Shown: piece after piece, positions 18,210 through 26,900 of the stretch | Layout of the letters: each line of letters begins with the position of its first letter | Position numbering within the stretch: position 1 is the first letter of the stretch | Assembly: GCA_016197205.1 (NCBI GenBank) | Contig: JACPWG010000067.1 | Location: forward strand, 1 to 64,000 | Length of the DNA: 64,000 bases | DNA from: Planctomycetota bacterium | Lineage (GTDB): Bacteria > Planctomycetota > MHYJ01 > WSZJ01 > JACPWG01 | Direction of reading: 5' to 3' | Made by a program: the position numbers and the translations under genes | The notes under the pieces: generated by a model | Seen by the model: only the letters and a program-made list of their open reading frames with translations | Databases searched by the model: none | What the model was told of the DNA's origin: nothing

Positions 18210-19144
18210 GGGTCGTTTTCCCCCTGCGACCCTTCCCGTCATCCCCCTAGGATTCGTGTCGGTCCTCTTGGTTGCGCAATTTCCGTTCCTGGCACTCGGG
18301 GGGACGGGACGCGCGCCACCGGGTCTTCGGGTAGGGGCCCGTAAAGAAATCGGCATGGTGCAATCCCGGCCGATCCGTGGATCCAGGCGTGGCTGAAGGA
18401 TCGGGGTAGAGGGACGGCGCTGCCGTGCACCGAGGCGACGACCGGTCCTGACCTCGCCCGCCCGTCCCCGGCATTCGAACGCTGCCGGGGAACCAGTCCG
18501 TGACACCGAGGCTGCGCGTCGGACCCACGGGAGGGCAGGGCAATTGCGAAACGCCCCGCGCCGCCGTGGCGGACGCAAGGACCGCTCGACGTCGAGCCCG
18601 GGGCCAACCCGCGACGTTACGCAGCGTTCCGTGCCCCTCGAGCCGTGGCGAGACCCGCGCGCTGATGACTCTCGTACAATAACCGTTCGAAATGGCCTGG
18701 GTTCGGGGGACAAAATTGGGCCGCTCGCGGCGTGTCGATGTCGAGGAGTCCCCGGGAATCCCTACCACGGCCGGTGGCCGCAACCAAAGCCCGCTGGTGA
18801 ATGACCAAGGTCCAATGACCAGTGCCCAATCAATGACGAAGCCTGAATGACCAAACTGGTCACGTGGCCGGCGTCAGGTCCGCTGCGCCGTCCTCCTTCT
18901 TCGCTGCTGGAGCGCAAGCTCTTGGACCCCTACCGGTGAACTTCTTGAAAGCGTATCAGGATTCGCAGGCGACGATACCACAAAGACTCGAAGTCACTAA
19001 GACCACAAAGGCGCTTTTCGGCCGAGCCAAACTCGCCCCCTTCAGTGACGGTCCTTCGTGGTCTTCGTGCCTTGGTGGCTTGGTGGTTTCGTCGTCCGTT
19101 TGGGTTTCGGGCCTTCGGTGGTCCGAAGCGGAGCCGAGCGGTCG
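18210..19144. other. Long gene-poor interval with A-type end, hairpins and K element
   Basis: Contains an isolated A-type terminus (GGGGCCCGTAAAGAAA near 18338), a GC hairpin near 18405-18430, TTTGGTTGCGGC on the minus strand at 18759-18788 (also at 7073 and 57218), runs of AATGACCAAGG-type words near 18795-18860, and the K element at 18926-19117. No gene supported. Confidence 0.55.
18926..19117 (+). repeat. K element copy 2 at the 5' end of the gspK-like gene
   Basis: 192 bases nearly identical to the K copy at 13753-13943, from ACCCCTACCGGTGAACTT to TTTCGGGCCTTCG. It ends 27 bases before the first plausible start of the GspK-like gene, whose N-terminal helix is missing. Confidence 0.85.
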
Positions 19145-21499
19145 GTGAGCCGCTCCTACCTGGACGCGACCCGCGCCCGGATGGCGGCGCTGTCCGGGCT
19201 GGAGTACGCCATTGCCTGCCTGCTCCCCGATGCGATGGGCGGCCCGGCGGCGGGCGCGCCGTCGCCGTGGGTGTACGGGGGAGGCCCGCTCGACACGACC
19301 GTCCTCCCCTCGTACGTCGCGGGGACCGCGCTGGGGCACGCCTACTCGGGCACGATCGGCGGCACGTACGCGCCCTTCGGCGACCAGTTCGTGCTCAAGC
19401 TCGAGGACGCTAACGCCAAGCTGAACGTCGTCGGACTGGCCGTGGAACCGGGCGTGCTCGGCATCATGTTGAACAACCTGGGCCGTGGGCTCGCCCTGGA
19501 GCAGTCGGGGGCGCCGGGACGCGCGGGCTACGATCCGATCGTGGGGCGCGGCATGGCCATGGCCTCCATGTCCGGCACGCCGGGCGCGTCGAGGGTCCGG
19601 GAAAACCTCATTCGGCTCCTGGGGCGGCGCGATTTCAGCCTGCTGGAGGACTATCTGGGGTTCGACGGCTGGATCGATCCCACGACGATCAAGCCGAACG
19701 GTCGAACACGCCCGAACCGGCCCCCCGCCTTCGCGCGCCAGCCGCGGCCGCCGATCAACGTGAACGCCGCCTCGCGTCCGGTCCTGGTCTCCGTCCTGGC
19801 CGACCTGCAAACCCAGCGAGGCGGACCCATCTCCTTCGGCATGGCCGTCGACGTCGCCGACGCGATTCTTGCACGGCGCGCGGATCCGGGCCCGGGCGGA
19901 GGCCCGTTCCGCGACTGGCCCGATTTCTACGCGTTCATCCTCGGCCGGGTCGGGCGCATCCCCCGGTTCCGCGAGCTGGACGCCTGGGCGATCTTGGCGA
20001 ACGCGGATCCGAATTTCCATCCCGCCTGGCTCAACCTCGAGCGCGTCATCGCGCCGGTCCTCGACAAGACCGACCTCAGGCTGCGCACGACCGAGTTCTG
20101 CTTCCACGACTCCGGGGTCTACGAGATCACTTCGCTCGGCCGCATCCTGGCGCCCGACGGTCGCATCCAGGCGTCGGCGAAGGTTTGCGTGTCGGTCCGG
20201 GTCTTCGACGCGCTGCGTCACACGCTGCAGGAGGAGTTCGAGCGCGGCCGCCGCTCGCCGGCGGCGGAGAACACCGGCACCTGGCCGCAGCCGATGGGCG
20301 TCGACGGAGCGGCCCCGGCCTGGTGGGCGGGCCACGTCCAGTTGCTGACCGACCGGCCCACGCCCCTTCCGGTCGGCGCCCCGCCCTCCTTCAGCGCGCT
20401 CCTGCGGACCGGCATCCCCGCGGACTTCGCCGTCGGCTCGCCCGTGGCCGTGACCGACCAGGAGTCCGGCGAGGACGTGGCCGTGGAGGGCGACCAGCTC
20501 CTGGAGGGGCTCCTCTTCAGCCCCGACCGGGGGGAGTTCACCCGGTATGCCACGGCCGGGAACGTGGACGCGCGCGAGGGGACGGTGGAGTTCTGGGTCA
20601 AGTTCGACGACCGGCGGACGGAGCAGCCGCTCACGCTCTACCTGTCCACGTGTCCGGAGACGTCGGAGGTCGGCGTGCAGCATCGGATCCGTGCCGCGCT
20701 CGAGGAGGGGACCTTGCGGGTCGAGTCGCAGCGATTGTGCTACGTCTCCGGGGAATACCTCCCGCCCAGGCAGCGGGCCGCGTGGCCGGTGCCGTACCTC
20801 CAGGAGGAGTCGACCGTGGCCTGTGCGCTCCCCGGCGCGGACCTGCCCCACGAGTGGCACCACGTGGTGGCGAGTTGGGAGGACGGGACTCGCCAGACCT
20901 TGGTCGTGGACGGCCGACGGGGCGTCGCCGTCTCCGAGACGCCTACGAGTCCGACGGTCGTTTTCACCGGCTGGCCGCCGTACGACCCGCTGCTCGTGAT
21001 CGCCGGCGACGGCGCCGCCGACCTCTCTCCCGCCACGCTGGACGACCTTCGGGTCTATCCCTCCGGCAGCCTTCCCTCCGCGCTCCGCCTGCGACGTCCG
21101 CGCTTCGAAGAGGCGGCCCCCGGTCGCTACGCCGGCCGGTTCGAGGGCGCCTTCGACGCCGGCGACCGGCCCCGCCGCCTCCTGGGCGCTCACTGGACGG
21201 CCTGGCTTCCCGGCAGCTACGGCGGGATCGCGTTCGCGTCGCCGCCGGGGAGCGTCGAACTGGAGCTGGATACGGGGAGCGGGCCGACGCCGGTCCCGAA
21301 CCGGGCCGGCCGCGGTGCGCTCGAGGCGCGGGGCCTCGGCACGCTCCCGGCGGGGAGTCCCCTGGTCTATCGGCTGACCTTCCTGCAAGGGAGCGGTCGA
21401 GACGCCGGGACCGTGACGCCGATCGTGGACGACGTCACGATCCTCCATGCGGTCGACCCGCCGGAGTTCCGGGAGTTCTTCTGGATGCTGGAGGATTGA
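19145..21499 (+). CDS. GspK-like pseudopilin body with LamG-like domain, probably 5'-truncated
   Basis: 784 residues from GTG 19145. The N-terminus SRSYLDATRARMAALSGLEYA matches the helix that follows the membrane anchor in GspK proteins, and INVNAASRPVLVSVL (near residue 204) matches the helix-rich T2SSK domain. There is no hydrophobic or prepilin segment. From about 478 comes a LamG/concanavalin-like part (GTVEFWVKFDD, HEWHHVVASW, TLVVDG). GspK normally caps the type II secretion pseudopilus, and without its helix it could not insert. The K element ends 27 bases upstream, suggesting the 5' end was lost with that insertion; alternatively a start lies further away. No good ribosome site. The next gene follows after 3 bases. 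Confidence 0.75.
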   Translation: MSRSYLDATRARMAALSGLEYAIACLLPDAMGGPAAGAPSPWVYGGGPLDTTVLPSYVAGTALGHAYSGTIGGTYAPFGDQFVLKLEDANAKLNVVGLAVEPGVLGIMLNNLGRGLALEQSGAPGRAGYDPIVGRGMAMASMSGTPGASRVRENLIRLLGRRDFSLLEDYLGFDGWIDPTTIKPNGRTRPNRPPAFARQPRPPINVNAASRPVLVSVLADLQTQRGGPISFGMAVDVADAILARRADPGPGGGPFRDWPDFYAFILGRVGRIPRFRELDAWAILANADPNFHPAWLNLERVIAPVLDKTDLRLRTTEFCFHDSGVYEITSLGRILAPDGRIQASAKVCVSVRVFDALRHTLQEEFERGRRSPAAENTGTWPQPMGVDGAAPAWWAGHVQLLTDRPTPLPVGAPPSFSALLRTGIPADFAVGSPVAVTDQESGEDVAVEGDQLLEGLLFSPDRGEFTRYATAGNVDAREGTVEFWVKFDDRRTEQPLTLYLSTCPETSEVGVQHRIRAALEEGTLRVESQRLCYVSGEYLPPRQRAAWPVPYLQEESTVACALPGADLPHEWHHVVASWEDGTRQTLVVDGRRGVAVSETPTSPTVVFTGWPPYDPLLVIAGDGAADLSPATLDDLRVYPSGSLPSALRLRRPRFEEAAPGRYAGRFEGAFDAGDRPRRLLGAHWTAWLPGSYGGIAFASPPGSVELELDTGSGPTPVPNRAGRGALEARGLGTLPAGSPLVYRLTFLQGSGRDAGTVTPIVDDVTILHAVDPPEFREFFWMLED

Positions 21500-21502
21500 G
21501 TC

Positions 21503-22519
21503 ATGCGAGGGCGATGGATCGTGCTTTTCGGCGCGGCTCTCCTGGGACTCAGCGCCGCCCGCTATGCGGCGGGGGAGTCGGCGACGGACGAGTCGGACTC
21601 GCCGTGGCTGGAGATCGGCTACGCCGGGAAGGTCCTGACCGTGACGGGGTGCGCACAGGTCGCCGACGGGACCTGCGTAGACGTCGCGCTGGAACTGGAC
21701 GGGAGTCCGGTCCCGGAGACGCGACGCGGCCGCGTGAAGGCGGGCCGCTTCCAGGTGACCTTCGCGTTCGGCGCCGCCTGCCTGCTCCCCGGGCGGTATC
21801 GCGTGCACGCGACCCTCCTGCTTGCGGAGCGTCCCGCGGCCTCCACGTCCTTCCGGGTCGGGACGGAGGTCGAGGAGGCCGCCTCACGCGGTGCTTTCCT
21901 CGCCTGGCTGCGGACGTGTACGGAGGAGGCGCGTCGGCTGGAAACGGAGCTGACGGTCGTCGCCGCCGGCGCGGACGGGACCGAGCTGCCCGAGGAGTGG
22001 CACGCGCGACGGCAGGAACTTCGCGACGAGCTCCGCCGGGTCACGGCTCCCGGGCGCTACGTGGCGCTGTACCCGACGGATGGCTTGCAGCACCTGCTCC
22101 TCCAGGTCGCACGGCTCAACCCGCGCACTCGGCCCGCGCTCGCCGGAGTCTGGGCCGTCCCCGCGGCCGAGCCGACGAGGACCGACTCCTCGGGCCCGGG
22201 TGCGGCCGCGCGATCCGCGCGCGCGCGACGACTCCTCGGCGAAGTCGCCACAGGCAGCGCCGGCGGAGGGGTCTGGCGGGCGGCGGCGCGGCGCGCCCTG
22301 GAGGAACTGGTCCCGCTGGGCGCGGCCCACGGGTCGGCGACGGAGATCGAAGCGTGCATCGCCGCGGTCCGGGCCTGCTTGCGCGAGTTGGACGCCAACG
22401 AAGCCGCGGCGCCGGGGACGAGCCCGCGCCGGCTTCGGGAGGAGCGCGCCGCCTACCTGCGCAGGGTCCTGGCCGACCTGCTCGCACGCCTGCGAGGTCT
22501 CTTGGAAGAGGAAGGGTAA
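21503..22519 (+). CDS. Secreted protein of unknown function
   Basis: 338 residues with a signal peptide (GRWIVLFGAALLGLSAARYAAG). The first half has a beta-rich stretch (residues 35-120) and the second half is helical and charged, with many Leu/Arg/Glu heptads and an Ala/Ser/Arg-rich insert near 230. I do not recognise a family. It is squeezed between the GspK-like gene (3 bases) and the GspE-like gene (5 bases), so it is surely co-transcribed and probably a periplasmic part of the same secretion or pilus apparatus. Confidence 0.7.
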   Translation: MRGRWIVLFGAALLGLSAARYAAGESATDESDSPWLEIGYAGKVLTVTGCAQVADGTCVDVALELDGSPVPETRRGRVKAGRFQVTFAFGAACLLPGRYRVHATLLLAERPAASTSFRVGTEVEEAASRGAFLAWLRTCTEEARRLETELTVVAAGADGTELPEEWHARRQELRDELRRVTAPGRYVALYPTDGLQHLLLQVARLNPRTRPALAGVWAVPAAEPTRTDSSGPGAAARSARARRLLGEVATGSAGGGVWRAAARRALEELVPLGAAHGSATEIEACIAAVRACLRELDANEAAAPGTSPRRLREERAAYLRRVLADLLARLRGLLEEEG

Positions 22520-22524
22520 CCGCC

Positions 22525-24948
22525 GTGCAAGACCGCATGACCGACGCCCTCGTCGAAGGGGGGCTGACCCGCCGGGACGACATCCCCGCGCTGGCCTCGC
22601 GCGCCCAGGAGGGGGAGCCGCTCTTCCACGTCCTCGTGCGCGAGGGGAGGGCCGGCGAGGAGCAAGTCGCCCAGTGCCTCTCCTCCGTGTTCCGCGTTCC
22701 ACGCCTCCGCCTCTCCGAGACGCCGATCCAGCTCGACCTCCTGGCGCTCGTGCCGGAGGACTACGCGCGCACGCGGGTTTGCTGCCCCGTTCGCCGGGAG
22801 AACGGCGCGATCCTGCTCGCGGTCGAGAACCCGCTGGACCTGGGGCCGGAGCAGGAGGTCGCGTTCCGGACCGGAGAGACCGTTCGGACCGTGATCTCCA
22901 CCCGCACGGAAATCCTGGAGGCCATCCAGCGTTACTACCACTCCGCCAAGGTCGCCGAGGACCGCTTCCAGACCGAGATCCACCGGGCGACCCGGGAGCG
23001 CGGCCTCCAGTCCCCTGCGGAAGGCTCCGAGCACGAAACGAGCGTGGATCTCTTGGCCGCGGAATCCGAACCCGTGGTCCGCATGTCCGCCACGATCCTG
23101 GCGGATGCGCTCCGTCGGCGCGCCAGCGACATCCACATCGAACACCAGGGCTCCGGCGTGAAGGTCCGGTATCGCGTCGATGGGGTCCTCCTCGAGGTGC
23201 TGGACCTTCCGGCGGAACTGCACCACGCCCTGGTCTCGCGCTTCAAGATCCTCGCTTCGCTCGACATCGCCGAGCACCGGATCCCCCAGGACGGGCGGAT
23301 CAAGGTGCGGATCGAGGGACGCTCCGTCGACCTCCGGGTCTCGACGCTCCCGACCCACTACGGCGAGAAGATCGTCATGCGGCTGCTTCGCGGCGCCGAC
23401 GACGTGCCCGGCCTCGACGCGCTCGGGATGGACCTCGACCACCTGTCCGTCCTTCGGAGATCGATCCGACGCACCCAGGGGATGGTGCTGACCACCGGGC
23501 CGACCGGCAGCGGCAAGTCCTCCACGCTCTTTGCCTGCCTGGAGGCCATTCACTCCACCGGGGTGAACATCGTGACCATCGAGAACCCGATCGAGTACGC
23601 GCACGCGGGGCTCAACCAGGTGGAGATCAACGAGCGCAAAGGGCTCACGTTCGCGAAGGTGCTCCGATCGGTCCTGCGTCAGGATCCGAACGTCATTCTG
23701 GTGGGGGAGATCCGCGACCGGGAGACGGCGGAGATCGCCCTGCAGGCGGCCAACACGGGCCACCTCGTCTTCTCGACCCTCCACACCAACGACGCCATCG
23801 CCACGGTGACCCGGCTCCTCAATCTCGGCACCACGCCCTCCATGGTGGCGGAGGGCCTGATCCTGCTGCTCGCCCAGCGGCTCCTGCGCCGGATCTGCCC
23901 GGAGTGCAAGACGCCGGTCGATCATCCGGAACCGCAGCGCCACTTGCTGGGGATGTCCCGCGACGAGAAGGCCTGGGTCGGCCGCGGTTGCGCCGCGTGC
24001 CACGAAACCGGCTATCTCGGGCGGATTGCCGTCTACGAAATGCTCCCGATCGACGGCGACCTGCGCAACCTGATTGCGCGGTCGGCCCCCGAGGTCGACC
24101 TCCGTCGCACCGCCTGTGCCCACGGTCTGCGGCCCCTCCTCGAAGCCGCGGTCCGGCAGGTCCGCGCCGGCGTCACCAGCGTGGACGAGGTCCTGCGTGT
24201 GATTGACCTCGCGCCGGGCGAAACGCACCAATGTCCCGGCTGCCGGCGCCGTGTCCAGGAGGAATTCGCGATCTGTCCCTTCTGTTCCCAGGTCCTCCAC
24301 CGAAACTGTCCCTCCTGCGACCGCGCCGTGCGGGCCGAGTGGACGGCATGCCCGTTCTGCCGGGCGCCGATCGAGGAGGGGCGCGAGACGCCGGCCCGGA
24401 TCGTCGTGCCCGCGGGGCGAGGCGCCGACCAGGACGACGAGGACACGCCGCTCGCTGCGACCCCGCGCGGGCCCGCCGTTCTCGCCCCCGGGCGGGACGA
24501 GGCGAGCTGGGGCGTGCGCCCGGTCGAGGGGGAGCCCGAGCCCACCCGCATCCTGGTCCTGGACCGAAACCCGGAGCGCCGGTTCCTGCTCGGGCTGCTC
24601 CTGGGCCGGCTCCGCCGCCCCGTCGTGCCGGTGGTCGTGCGGGACCTCGCGGAGGCGATGGCGCAGCTCCACGCCGCACGGCCCGACCTGGTCCTCCTGT
24701 CGGGAAACCTGACGGACGGCGGGGGGGAAGAGCTGCGACGCCGCCTGGGCTCGGCGTCGACCGGCGCGACCGTCCCCACCCTGTCGCTCGCCTGGTCGGC
24801 CGAGGACGCGGCGGCGGCGCGCGCCGCGCCGGCCGGTCGGAGCCTTTGCCTCACTCCCCCCTTCGACTGGCCCGACCTGGAGGAGACGGTGGACCTGCTG
24901 CTGGAACCGCAGGGGACGGCGGGCGGTCGCCAAGGGCCGGCACGGTGA
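22525..24948 (+). CDS. GspE/PilB secretion ATPase fused to zinc ribbons and a degenerate receiver
   Basis: 807 residues. An N-terminal GspE_N-like domain (1-150), then the AAA-type ATPase: RRRASDIHIEH, Walker A GPTGSGKSS starting at residue 325, Asp box with NPIEY, Walker B VILVGEIRD, His box STLHTNDA, and the metal-binding CPECK/CAACHETGYLGR cysteines usual in this family. After the normal end, near 568-615, come four CxxC knuckles (a double zinc ribbon), a linker, and near 670-800 a receiver-like fold in which the phosphoacceptor Asp is Ser (LVLLSGNL) and the Lys is Thr. It would power assembly of the pseudopilus encoded around it. GTG 22525 was chosen for GGAAGGG upstream; ATG 22537 is possible. 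Confidence 0.92.
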   Translation: MQDRMTDALVEGGLTRRDDIPALASRAQEGEPLFHVLVREGRAGEEQVAQCLSSVFRVPRLRLSETPIQLDLLALVPEDYARTRVCCPVRRENGAILLAVENPLDLGPEQEVAFRTGETVRTVISTRTEILEAIQRYYHSAKVAEDRFQTEIHRATRERGLQSPAEGSEHETSVDLLAAESEPVVRMSATILADALRRRASDIHIEHQGSGVKVRYRVDGVLLEVLDLPAELHHALVSRFKILASLDIAEHRIPQDGRIKVRIEGRSVDLRVSTLPTHYGEKIVMRLLRGADDVPGLDALGMDLDHLSVLRRSIRRTQGMVLTTGPTGSGKSSTLFACLEAIHSTGVNIVTIENPIEYAHAGLNQVEINERKGLTFAKVLRSVLRQDPNVILVGEIRDRETAEIALQAANTGHLVFSTLHTNDAIATVTRLLNLGTTPSMVAEGLILLLAQRLLRRICPECKTPVDHPEPQRHLLGMSRDEKAWVGRGCAACHETGYLGRIAVYEMLPIDGDLRNLIARSAPEVDLRRTACAHGLRPLLEAAVRQVRAGVTSVDEVLRVIDLAPGETHQCPGCRRRVQEEFAICPFCSQVLHRNCPSCDRAVRAEWTACPFCRAPIEEGRETPARIVVPAGRGADQDDEDTPLAATPRGPAVLAPGRDEASWGVRPVEGEPEPTRILVLDRNPERRFLLGLLLGRLRRPVVPVVVRDLAEAMAQLHAARPDLVLLSGNLTDGGGEELRRRLGSASTGATVPTLSLAWSAEDAAAARAAPAGRSLCLTPPFDWPDLEETVDLLLEPQGTAGGRQGPAR

Positions 24949-26887
24949 CCGCCGGAAGCAGCCGATCGTTCAACGTCGCAAACAGGTCGCGTGCGCGGTA
25001 AGCCCGGAGCGCGGCCTCCAGTCCCTCCCGACGCGCCGAGTCCTCCTCCGCCTCCGCGTACAAGTGCTCGCGCACGCGGTAGAGTCGCCCTTCGATCAGG
25101 GCATGGTCCCCCAGGAGGTAGTCGGCCCCCTCGTTTTTGTTCCGCAAGAGCGGGATCGCACGGGCGCATCGGAACTCCGGCCCGGTATCCAGGCCGGTCC
25201 CGATCCAGTGGACTGCTTCCGGCCTCGATCGGCCGAAGTTGCCGTGGAGGAGGGCCAGGAGCGACGGTGCCAGGTCGAAGTGGGAGACGACCGCGGAGAA
25301 GCGTTGCGTCCGGAGCAGGAGAGGGGAGAGGATGAGCAGGGGGACGTGGAACCGCTCCAGCTTGGTGCCCAACGGAATCTCCGGCGCCTGGTGATCGCCC
25401 GTGATCACCACGATCGTGTTCTGGAACTCCGGGCGCAAGGCGAGCTGCTCGAGGTACTCGCACACCGCCGCATCCGCGTAGAGGAAGGAGGCAAGTTCCT
25501 GCGCCAGGGTCCGTCGTGCGGCCGGCTCCGTCCCTGTCAGTCCCAGTTCGGCGAGCCGCCGTTCGAAGCGCGCGAGCCAGACGTCGGGGTCCGGCACCTC
25601 GAACGGATCGTGGCTGGCGAGGGTCAGGAACACGTCGATTCGGGGATGCACCCGTCCGGCCCGGCGCAGGTCAAGGTCGCGCCGGAACAGGGCGCGGTCG
25701 CTGTACCCCCACGAGAAGCCGCGCGGTCCGGCCGGCAGGCGTTCCGCATCGGCCGGGAAGCGTTTTTCGTCCAGGATCTCCTCCACCCCCTGCCGGCGCA
25801 GGAACAGCTCCATGCCGTCGAACCGGGCCGGGCAGCCGCAATGGAACGCGGCGACGTAGCCCTGCTCCCGGAGGACGCTCACCAGCGTCTGGTGCCGAGG
25901 CATCGCCTCGCCGAGGTCCAGGAAGCCTCGCCGTGCGAACGGCAGCGAGCCGAGCACGGAAGGCAGGACGCCGAAGGTTCGTCCGGTGGTCGAGAGGCAA
26001 TTCTCCCAGTAGAGACCGCGGGCGGTCAGGTCGTCGAAGCCGGGGGTAAAGGAGCCGAGCCGCGCGCCCGGGCCGGCGTAGGCGCGACCGAGCCCCTCGA
26101 CCAGGAGGAAGACGAGGTCGGGGGGCTCCGTCCCCTGGCAGAACCAGGGACCGAGCGGGTTGGCTCGGCCTGCCGGGTGCAGGAAGGGAACCTCGGGATC
26201 GGCTCCCTCGCCGGCCGTGAGCCGCGCAGGCGCGCCCTCCTCGAGGCGGCGTCGAGTCGCATCGAGGAGGTCGCCCAGGAAGAAGGCGAGCTTGTTCGTG
26301 ACCGCGAGGCTTTTCCGGTCGCTCTCGGTCGGCGCGGGGGCGGGCACGAGGTGACGGACGGTGACCAGCGCGAGGGCCATGAGCGCGAGCAGCGTCGCCC
26401 GCGGGGCGCGCGCCCAGGCGCGGGGCACGCCCCACCGGAGCGTCGCCAGGTAGAGGGCTCCGACCGCGAGGGCGGCCGCGGCCGAGCCCCCTCGGAACGC
26501 GCGCGACGTCCGGACCGTCAACAGCACGTCCTCGAGGGAGTACCCGAACACGTCTGCGCCCAGCGGCACGCGCTGAACGGCGAAGGCCTCGGCAAGTCCG
26601 AGGGCCGCAAGCGCTAGGGCGAGGCCGAGGCCACGCCCGAGGACCGCGGCAAGGCGCGGGGAGACGGGATGGAGCGCCAGGCCGGCGACGAGCAGGCCGG
26701 CCCCGAGCGCTAGGCCGAGATGGAGGTCGTACCGGATCCCCGCAAGGGCCAGGCCGGCCGTGTACTCCGGCAGGACCGCCCGCGTCCGGGCGTACTCGTA
26801 GACGCGGACGGCCGCAAGCGTGGGCAGGAGCGCCAGTGCCGGCCCGGCCGCCCAAGCGAAGACCGAGTGGACCCGGCCCGGCGCCAC
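24851..26887 (-). CDS. LtaS/OpgB-like membrane phosphoglycerol transferase or sulfatase
   Basis: About 678 residues. Five or so N-terminal membrane helices (to about residue 190) are followed by an alkaline-phosphatase-superfamily domain of the LTA-synthase/sulfatase group: PDLVFLLVEGLGR, NCLSTTGRTFGVLPSVLGSLP with the Thr nucleophile expected in GRT, SHDPFEVP, and GDHQAPE for metal binding. Likely transfers a glycerol-phosphate or phosphoethanolamine-type group to a periplasmic glycan or lipid; substrate unknown. GTG 26887 was chosen because it lies 13 bases after the kinase stop, whereas ATG 26956 would overlap conserved kinase codons; neither has a good ribosome site. Its 3' end overlaps the converging ATPase gene by 98 bases. 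Confidence 0.82.
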   Translation of the reverse strand: MAPGRVHSVFAWAAGPALALLPTLAAVRVYEYARTRAVLPEYTAGLALAGIRYDLHLGLALGAGLLVAGLALHPVSPRLAAVLGRGLGLALALAALGLAEAFAVQRVPLGADVFGYSLEDVLLTVRTSRAFRGGSAAAALAVGALYLATLRWGVPRAWARAPRATLLALMALALVTVRHLVPAPAPTESDRKSLAVTNKLAFFLGDLLDATRRRLEEGAPARLTAGEGADPEVPFLHPAGRANPLGPWFCQGTEPPDLVFLLVEGLGRAYAGPGARLGSFTPGFDDLTARGLYWENCLSTTGRTFGVLPSVLGSLPFARRGFLDLGEAMPRHQTLVSVLREQGYVAAFHCGCPARFDGMELFLRRQGVEEILDEKRFPADAERLPAGPRGFSWGYSDRALFRRDLDLRRAGRVHPRIDVFLTLASHDPFEVPDPDVWLARFERRLAELGLTGTEPAARRTLAQELASFLYADAAVCEYLEQLALRPEFQNTIVVITGDHQAPEIPLGTKLERFHVPLLILSPLLLRTQRFSAVVSHFDLAPSLLALLHGNFGRSRPEAVHWIGTGLDTGPEFRCARAIPLLRNKNEGADYLLGDHALIEGRLYRVREHLYAEAEEDSARREGLEAALRAYRARDLFATLNDRLLPAVTVPALGDRPPSPAVPAAGPPSPPGRASRRGE

Positions 26888-26900
26888 GGCCGCCGCGCGG

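Noticed and set aside
20185..22524. Long frame that continues upstream of the secretion ATPase
   Set aside because: It is a shadow of the gspK-like and secreted-protein genes. The ATPase homology starts only after 22525, where a ribosome site is present.
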